A DNA stretch of 58,710 nucleotides from Gammaproteobacteria bacterium (GTDB lineage: Bacteria > Pseudomonadota > Gammaproteobacteria > Burkholderiales > Burkholderiaceae_C). The notes under the pieces were generated by a model. That model did no database searches. It was given only the letters and a program-made list of their open reading frames with translations, and was not told where the DNA came from. Positions 53,999-58,710 of this stretch are shown here, in pieces. Numbering within the stretch: the stretch's first letter is position 1; each line of letters starts with the position of its first letter. Position numbers and translations under genes: made by a program. The DNA lies in assembly GCA_025359085.1 (NCBI GenBank), contig JANYHL010000097.1, positions 1 through 58,710 on the forward strand, given 5' to 3'.

Positions 53999-54682
53999 AT
54001 GAAAATTCTCATCGTGGAAGACGAACCAAAAACGGGCGACTACCTCAGACAAGGTTTGGGCGAGGCGGGCTTTGTCGTGGATTTGCTGCGCAATGGCACC
54101 GATGGCCTGCATCACGCGCTCACAGAAGATTACGACCTCGCGATTCTCGATGTGATGCTGCCGGGCATGGACGGCTGGGCGATTTTGGCCGGCATCCGCA
54201 AAGCGGGCAAGGACATGCCGGTGCTGTTTCTGAGCGCGCGTGACCATGTCGATGACCGCGTCAAAGGCTTGGAGCTTGGCGCGGACGACTACCTGGTCAA
54301 ACCGTTTGCTTTTTCTGAATTACTGGCCCGCGTGCGCACCCTCTTGCGCCGGGGCAGCAAAGGCTCGGCAACGGAGTTTTTGCGCGCTGCCGATCTGGAG
54401 CTTGACTTGCTGCGCCGCCGCGTCACCCGCGCCGGCAAACGCATTGATCTGACCTCCAAAGAATTTGCCCTGCTGGAGTTGCTGTTGCGCCGCCAGGATG
54501 AAGTGCTGCCACGCTCTCTGATCGCGTCTCAGGTGTGGGACATGAATTTCGATTCCGACACCAACGTGATCGAGGTTGCCATGCGGCGCCTGCGCGCCAA
54601 AGTGGACGATAATTTTGAACCCAAACTGATCCGTACTGTGCGCGGCATGGGCTACGTGCTGGAGAGTCTGGCTTGCGCTTGA
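53999..54682 (+). CDS. cusR: Copper-responsive response regulator CusR/CopR (OmpR family)
   Basis: The 227-residue protein has a receiver at 1-120 with [13 protein letters not shown], the phospho-aspartate in [14 protein letters not shown] and [15 protein letters not shown] winged-helix OmpR domain lies at about 135-222 with [20 protein letters not shown] and [28 protein letters not shown] is typical of heavy-metal regulators. It is divergent from the copper operon it should activate. The ATG at 53999 fits the receiver start; cusS overlaps its stop. Confidence 0.93.
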   Translation: MKILIVEDEPKTGDYLRQGLGEAGFVVDLLRNGTDGLHHALTEDYDLAILDVMLPGMDGWAILAGIRKAGKDMPVLFLSARDHVDDRVKGLELGADDYLVKPFAFSELLARVRTLLRRGSKGSATEFLRAADLELDLLRRRVTRAGKRIDLTSKEFALLELLLRRQDEVLPRSLIASQVWDMNFDSDTNVIEVAMRRLRAKVDDNFEPKLIRTVRGMGYVLESLACA

Positions 54683-56067
54683 TGGGCAGGACCTCCATCA
54701 CCCGGCGACTGGCGCTGCTGTTTGTGACCGCTTCGTCGGCGGTGTTGCTGGCGCTGGGCTTTGTCATCGCCACCTCGGTAGAGAAGCACTTCGAGCAACA
54801 GGACATGGAAGTTCTGCGTGGCAAGATGGAATTGGCCCAGCATGCGCTCAAGACATTCAAGTCGCAGGACGACCTGGCTCGCATTTCGCAACTGCTGGAT
54901 AACTCGCTGGTCGGACACCATGGACTTGAACTCATCATTTTCGGTCCAGATCACGCGCTGCTCTTTGCCACCCCCGAGGCCAGCTTTCCATTCGACATGA
55001 TGGTCGCCCATGCGGCGCAGAGTCCGAATCGCCCCATGACCTGGGTCGTGGGCAATGAAACTTATCGCGGCATCGCTGCTGAATCGCCAACCGGCATCAG
55101 CGAGCGCTCGCGGGTCGTCGTGGCGGTTGCCCTCAATATCGCCCACCATCAGGCATTCATGCGTTCTTTCCAGCAGACACTCTGGATTTTTGTCGCTGGC
55201 GCTGCGCTACTGACCGGCTTGCTGGGTTGGGTTATCGCCCGGCGCGGCCTGGCGCCATTGCGTGCCATGCGCGAACAAGCTCAAGTGGTCACAGCTCAAC
55301 AGCTCAGTCACCGACTGCAGGTGGAGACCGTGCCGGTTGAACTGGCTGAACTGGCGCAGTCCTTGAACGAAATGCTGGCGCGGCTGGAGGAGGCCTTCCA
55401 TCGGCTATCCGACTTTTCTTCGGATATCGCGCATGAGTTGCGTACCCCCGTGAGCAACCTCATGACGCAAACTCAGGTTGTCCTGTCACGCGCACGCGAC
55501 GCAGACGAGTACCACAATATTCTTGAATCCAACGCTGAGGAGTTTGAGCGCATGGCCCGCATGATCTCGGACATGCTGCTGCTGGCCAAAGCCGACAACG
55601 GTCTGGTGGTGCCAAGCCGGGAAACACTCCATGTGGCAGCAGAGGTTTTGGCATTGTTTGACTATTACGATGCGGTGGCGGAAGAAAAGGGGCTTCACCT
55701 CTCAGTGGAAGGCGATGGAGAGGTGAGTGCAGACCGGCCGATGTTGCGCCGCGCACTGGGCAACCTGCTGTCCAACGCGGTGCGGCATTCGACCAGCCGC
55801 ACCACGATTCGCGTTCGTGTTCATACCGATCAGGGCGCGGTCTCGATTGGCATGGAAAACACGGGCGACGGCATTGCGCCAGAGTATTTGGAGCGTGTTT
55901 TTGACCGCTTCTTCCGGGTCGATCCCTCGCGCCAACGCAGCAGTGAAGGCACCGGCCTGGGCCTGGCCATCACCCAGTCAATTGTCGTCGCTCATGGCGG
56001 CACGATCTCTGTCGCTTCCATAGGCAAAGTGACGACGTTCACGATCAGACTGCCGCGCGTACCCTGA
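54682..56067 (+). CDS. cusS: Copper sensor histidine kinase CusS
   Basis: The 461-residue kinase has two membrane helices (about 12-32 and 165-185) enclosing a periplasmic sensor. A HAMP domain, the acceptor histidine in FSSDIAHELRTPVSNLMTQT and the ATPase boxes GNLLSNAVRHS, ENTGDGIAPEYLE and GTGLGLAITQSIV follow. It matches the heavy-metal sensor kinase family that responds to periplasmic Cu(I)/Ag(I). The ATG at 54682 overlaps the cusR stop by one base. The TTG at 54673 is an alternative start. Confidence 0.92.
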   Translation: MGRTSITRRLALLFVTASSAVLLALGFVIATSVEKHFEQQDMEVLRGKMELAQHALKTFKSQDDLARISQLLDNSLVGHHGLELIIFGPDHALLFATPEASFPFDMMVAHAAQSPNRPMTWVVGNETYRGIAAESPTGISERSRVVVAVALNIAHHQAFMRSFQQTLWIFVAGAALLTGLLGWVIARRGLAPLRAMREQAQVVTAQQLSHRLQVETVPVELAELAQSLNEMLARLEEAFHRLSDFSSDIAHELRTPVSNLMTQTQVVLSRARDADEYHNILESNAEEFERMARMISDMLLLAKADNGLVVPSRETLHVAAEVLALFDYYDAVAEEKGLHLSVEGDGEVSADRPMLRRALGNLLSNAVRHSTSRTTIRVRVHTDQGAVSIGMENTGDGIAPEYLERVFDRFFRVDPSRQRSSEGTGLGLAITQSIVVAHGGTISVASIGKVTTFTIRLPRVP

Positions 56068-56230
56068 GACGCATGGCTGACCACTTTGTAATTTGCCGGT
56101 CATGTCCTTGTCGGGGTCCACTTTTTATAGTTCACCCATATCGCAATGCAGCGATAGAAGCTGGACAAGACGGTACACGATGACGACCGACCTGCCCGGA
56201 AATGTTTAACAAGCTTTGAAAGGAATCATC

Positions 56231-56698
56231 ATGAAAACCAAATTTGCTGCAACCGCATTGATCCTCGCGGCCGGTCTGATCGCTGGCACCCCGGCGCTCG
56301 CTGGCGTCACTCGTGAACAAGTCAAGGCAGAACTCGCCGAAGCCGTCCGCACTGGCGACATGGTGGGCCCAGGTAGTCGCGGCCTCAAACTCAATGAGCA
56401 GTATCCGAGTCGCTATCCCGCTAAACAAGTGCAGGCGAGCCTCAGTCGTGAACAGGTGAAAGCCGAGTTGGCCGCAGCCATTCGCACCGGCAACATCATG
56501 GCCCCTGGGGATCTCGGCGGCACACTCAATGAGCGGTACCCGAATCTTTATCCCGCTAAACAGGTCCAGGCGAGCCTCAGTCGTGAACAGGTGAAAGCCC
56601 AACTTGCCGAAGCCATTCGTACCGGCAACTTCATGGTCGCTGGGGATATCGGCGGCAAATGCAACGAGTTGCATCCTGAAATGCATGTTGCTGTGTAA
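56231..56698 (+). CDS. Secreted DUF4148 protein with three tandem repeats
   Basis: The 155-residue precursor has a signal peptide ending at PALAG. Three repeats of about 43 residues follow, each opening with (T/S)REQVKAELA or REQVKAQLAEAIRTG and ending in NEQYPSRYPAKQVQAS-like text. DUF4148 proteins of Burkholderiales usually have one or two such units; their role is unknown. It lies 163 bp downstream of cusS and may be copper-regulated by context only. AAAGGAATC precedes the ATG at 56231. Confidence 0.88.
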   Translation: MKTKFAATALILAAGLIAGTPALAGVTREQVKAELAEAVRTGDMVGPGSRGLKLNEQYPSRYPAKQVQASLSREQVKAELAAAIRTGNIMAPGDLGGTLNERYPNLYPAKQVQASLSREQVKAQLAEAIRTGNFMVAGDIGGKCNELHPEMHVAV

Positions 56699-56730
56699 GT
56701 TTTGACTCGCAGCTTGCTGCGGTTTCCTTA

Positions 56731-56757
56731 AATCCCGCCCTTGTGGCGGGATTTTTT
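56731..56757 (+). terminator. Rho-independent terminator of the DUF4148 gene
   Basis: AATCCCGCC and GGCGGGATT form a nine-base-pair stem with a five-base loop, followed by TTTTTGTTT. Confidence 0.9.
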
Positions 56758-56776
56758 GTTTGCGCCATCAGTTAGC

Positions 56777-57073
56777 TCACTCAATCCCCAACGCCTTGAA
56801 CATCGCATCCACCGGATCCGAATAAAAGCTGCTCTGAAACTTGGACGCCGGCGCTGCTTCATCAAACGGGGCCGGGTCAACAGGCGTTTTTGGGGGCACG
56901 TAATACAGTCCCTGCGCTGCTTTTCACACCAAGCCGGAACGCACATCGCGGACCAGTTTCCGATCAGCACTGGGGTGCTTGTTGGTCAGATCATTGCGGC
57001 GCAAAACCTTGCCGGTACGCAGTTTGAAGCTTTTCTTGAAGCGCAATTGATCAGGGGTTGGTGCGGCTTGCAT
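56777..57073 (-). pseudogene. Small winged-helix-like protein gene with an in-frame TGA
   Basis: A single frame from ATG 57073 to the stop at 56777 is broken by TGA at 56924-56926. Before the break it reads DQLRFKKSFKLRTGKVLRRN; after it reads KAAQGLYYVPPKTPVDPAPF and ends DPVDAMFKALGIE. The pattern of a short helical domain followed by RKAAQGLYYVPK resembles the winged helix of AbiEi/DUF6088-type antitoxins. A CGA-to-TGA change would explain the stop. It lies 24 bp downstream of the RES toxin and may once have belonged to that operon. Confidence 0.5.
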
Positions 57074-57097
57074 GGCAAAAATTTTTTACTGCCTGCT

Positions 57098-57838
57098 TCA
57101 TGCAGAAATGCATAGGTTTTGGTCGTAACCATGCGCTGGGGAAAAGGTCATCGACTCGTTGTCGCGTCGCCAGGTGACGGTATCCTGATGCACCGCGAGC
57201 CACCAGGTTTGCATCAAGGGATTTGGCTTTGGGCTGGCAAACGCTTGCGGCGTGAGTAGCGCCACGCACCAGCCCGGGTTGCGGTCGCGTACCGATTGGT
57301 ATTGAATGCCGCCCACGTTGGCTTCGCGGGCCACTTTGGCAAAGGACTGGGTGGCGGTGTAGTCGGTCGGATGCAGCCACATGGAAGCATTGGCATTGAA
57401 CGGCGGCTGGCGAAGATCGACGACCTGGGTGCTGACATCCACGCTGAAAGCGGTATGCGCTACGGGCTCCAGCTTTTCCAGATCCACGGCGTCTTTGAGG
57501 AACGTCCAGCGCCAGAAGCCAAGCCCGGCGCTGGCGGTGTGCACCGACTCGGCGCCGTAGAACACGCCGGGGTCGGTGATAGCCCGGAAACGGGAGCCAC
57601 CGCGCAAGGGGTAGTAGCGAAACGGGGTGGCCAGCAAGTAGTCAAGCGCCAGAGCGCTGGCGGGTTGGGCCGGTTTACTGCCTTCCAGCAGGGTCTCCAA
57701 CAGGTCTTGCTCTTCATCGTTGTCCACGATTTTCATGGTGGAGGCGGTGTGCTGGGCTTCCACCATGCGCCACACCGACCCCGCCCAAGGGCGGGCCTCA
57801 GACGAGACCGCGGCTGGCGTCAAGGTATTGAACGACAC
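57098..57838 (-). CDS. RES-domain NAD-degrading toxin
   Basis: The 246-residue protein has the RES core: an arginine in SVWRMVEAQH, the glycine-rich GGSRFRAITDPGVFYGAESV with Arg and Glu, and the serine in IQYQSVRDRNPGW. Such toxins degrade NAD and halt growth until neutralised. The only start that keeps the N-terminal arginine is the GTG at 57838, so the gene overlaps the antitoxin gene by 41 bp. It is the second gene of the operon, the usual antitoxin-first order. Confidence 0.9.
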   Translation of the reverse strand: MSFNTLTPAAVSSEARPWAGSVWRMVEAQHTASTMKIVDNDEEQDLLETLLEGSKPAQPASALALDYLLATPFRYYPLRGGSRFRAITDPGVFYGAESVHTASAGLGFWRWTFLKDAVDLEKLEPVAHTAFSVDVSTQVVDLRQPPFNANASMWLHPTDYTATQSFAKVAREANVGGIQYQSVRDRNPGWCVALLTPQAFASPKPNPLMQTWWLAVHQDTVTWRRDNESMTFSPAHGYDQNLCISA

Positions 57839-58178
57839 GGACTAATCCTTCGGTGTTGCGAATGAGTTCAATGGGCTTGGCGTTGAGGCCCCGGTTGTCG
57901 CTGCTGAGCCATTTGCGGGCGGTGGATTCGTCCCCCACGATGGAATCCAGCGAGCGGAACACGCGCACAAAGAGCAAGGCAAAGTCCCACTCTTTGCGGT
58001 TTTGGTCCAGCAGGTAGTTGCCACTGTAGAGCCGGGTAATGGTGGGCGGGCTGACGCCCAGCACCTTGGCCAGCAACGATTTGGAAACGTCCAGTCTTTC
58101 AGCGGCGCGGGCCACCGCCTTGCTCAGGACGGCTGCGGCTTGCGGCTTTTGGGTGGTTTGTTGAGCGAAGGCGGGCAT
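57798..58178 (-). CDS. Xre/MbcA/ParS-type antitoxin
   Basis: The 126-residue protein has an Xre-like helix-turn-helix at about 15-60 (LDVSKSLLAKVLGVSPPTIT). A ParS/MbcA toxin-binding region follows (ALLFVRVFRSLDSIVGDEST and ARKWLSSDNRGLNAKP). It should mask the RES active site and repress the operon from the palindrome at 58197. AGGAGT precedes the ATG at 58178. Confidence 0.9.
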   Translation of the reverse strand: MPAFAQQTTQKPQAAAVLSKAVARAAERLDVSKSLLAKVLGVSPPTITRLYSGNYLLDQNRKEWDFALLFVRVFRSLDSIVGDESTARKWLSSDNRGLNAKPIELIRNTEGLVRVVQYLDASRGLV

Positions 58179-58196
58179 GGTGCAACTCCTTTTCGA

Positions 58197-58224
58197 TAGA
58201 AATAATATAGCACTATTATTTCTA
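58197..58224. promoter_or_regulatory. Operator/promoter of the Xre-RES operon
   Basis: TAGAAATAATA-TAGCAC-TATTATTTCTA is a perfect 11-bp inverted repeat with a six-base spacer, 18 bp before the antitoxin start. It overlaps the likely -10 of the leftward promoter (a TTGAAT -35 lies 16 bp further upstream). It is the expected binding site of the Xre antitoxin. Confidence 0.75.
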
Positions 58225-58509
58225 CAGGAAATTAATTCAATGAATTCAGGTCATTTGACCGGCGTGAGCGGCGGCCATGGGTTCGGCTTTCAGCTTGGCA
58301 ATAAAGGCGTCCACATCAGCCTCGGTTTCGAGGTGGTTTTACGGGAGAGCTCGGCGGCGCCGATAACGGGGGTGGTTTTGGCCACGGGCGGCGGCATACT
58401 GGGCTGGCCGGTTGGCAGCAAATTTAGGCATCAGGCTCACCCGCGGGCGCCGAAGGTGTGGCGCAGTTCTTCAATTGGGGATTCGGCCAGGGGTGCAGCT
58501 TGCGGGCAC
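58225..58509. other. Intergenic region with a possible broken gene fragment
   Basis: Leftward codons at about 58251-58325 read TEADVDAFIAKLKAEPMAAA, preceded in another frame by TPVIGAAELSRKTT. The joined text resembles the C-terminus of a BREX BrxC-type ATPase, but the match is short and from memory. Nothing else is recognised. Confidence 0.3.
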
Positions 58510-58710
58510 TCACACGCTCACCATCACCCGCAACACCTCCTCGCCATAAGCCTCCAGCTTCTTCGCGCCAATGCCGCTGATGCCTTGCAGATCGTCCAGC
58601 GAGTTCGGCGCACGCTCGGCGATGGCCGCCAGCGTGGCATCGTGAAAAATCACGTAGGCGGGCAGGTTGTGTTCTTTGGCGACTTCGCCGCGCCAGGCTT
58701 TCAGGGCGGC
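58510..58710 (-). CDS. recQ: ATP-dependent DNA helicase RecQ, C-terminal HRDC part (cut by window edge)
   Basis: The last 66 codons form an HRDC domain with LKAWRGEVAKEHNLPAYVIF, then HDATLAAIAERAPNSLDDL and the helix-hairpin-like GISGIGAKKLEAYGEEVLRV. This is the C-terminal DNA-binding domain of RecQ. The rest lies beyond the window. An HRDC-only protein or RNase D cannot be wholly excluded, but the C-terminal position and length fit RecQ. Confidence 0.85.
   Translation of the reverse strand, partial: AALKAWRGEVAKEHNLPAYVIFHDATLAAIAERAPNSLDDLQGISGIGAKKLEAYGEEVLRVMVSV

Noticed and set aside
56087-56096. TGTAAT half-site after cusS as a third CusR box
   Set aside because: The matching ATTACA half at the right spacing is missing.

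Overview
The window is GC-rich, densely packed proteobacterial DNA. Gene order and families (divergent alr-lplT, metX-metW, a beta-alanine transaminase with mmsA, a PEP-CTERM protein, DUF4148, 'GTTCGCCCTGAGC..GTCGAAGGGC' palindromes) point to Burkholderiales, most likely a Comamonadaceae member of the Rhodoferax/Polaromonas type. This is inferred from gene content; no rRNA or tRNA gene was seen.

Layout. 1-10.1 kb is housekeeping and catabolism: the 5' end of alr, a lysophospholipid transporter, a DMT exporter, glutathione peroxidase, a lytic transglycosylase, DAHP synthase, and a transaminase-mmsA pair with a divergent LysR regulator. 10.2-17.4 kb holds a compact module: a soluble GAF-PAS histidine kinase, a two-receiver response regulator, and a convergent pair encoding a membrane glycosyltransferase with degenerate receiver and GGDEF-like domains plus a TPR/YaiO-type outer-membrane barrel. 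It looks like a small regulated exopolysaccharide system. 17.5-19.9 kb holds two damaged IS5-family copies, followed by a PEP-CTERM protein behind a sigma-54-type promoter. 21-32.5 kb holds CBS and BON proteins, the AMMECR1/Memo/radical-SAM triad, an ArgP-like regulator, a universal stress protein, hydrolases, an Old Yellow Enzyme and metXW.

32.6-43 kb is an accessory defence graveyard. It carries an IS903-like remnant and then a decayed BREX locus: a WYL-regulator fragment, brxA with a replaced 5' end, a 19-codon brxB stub, and pglX with two single-base frameshifts that is cut after methyltransferase motif I by IS66 debris. Intact hipBA and abiEi-abiEii toxin-antitoxin modules sit inside it. 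A 95-bp direct repeat that includes the pglX start flanks the abiE pair.

43.6-56.1 kb is a copper-resistance regulon. The leftward operon is copA, a cusF-like gene, dsbB, a dsbA-like gene, cusC, cusB with a fused CusF domain, cusA and a 54-codon small ORF. cusRS is divergent. Two ATTACA-N4-TGTWAT palindromes lie where CusR/CopR boxes are expected. 56.2-58.7 kb holds a DUF4148 repeat protein, an Xre-RES toxin-antitoxin operon with an AT-rich palindromic operator and a nonsense-mutated winged-helix-like gene behind it, and the HRDC 3' end of recQ.
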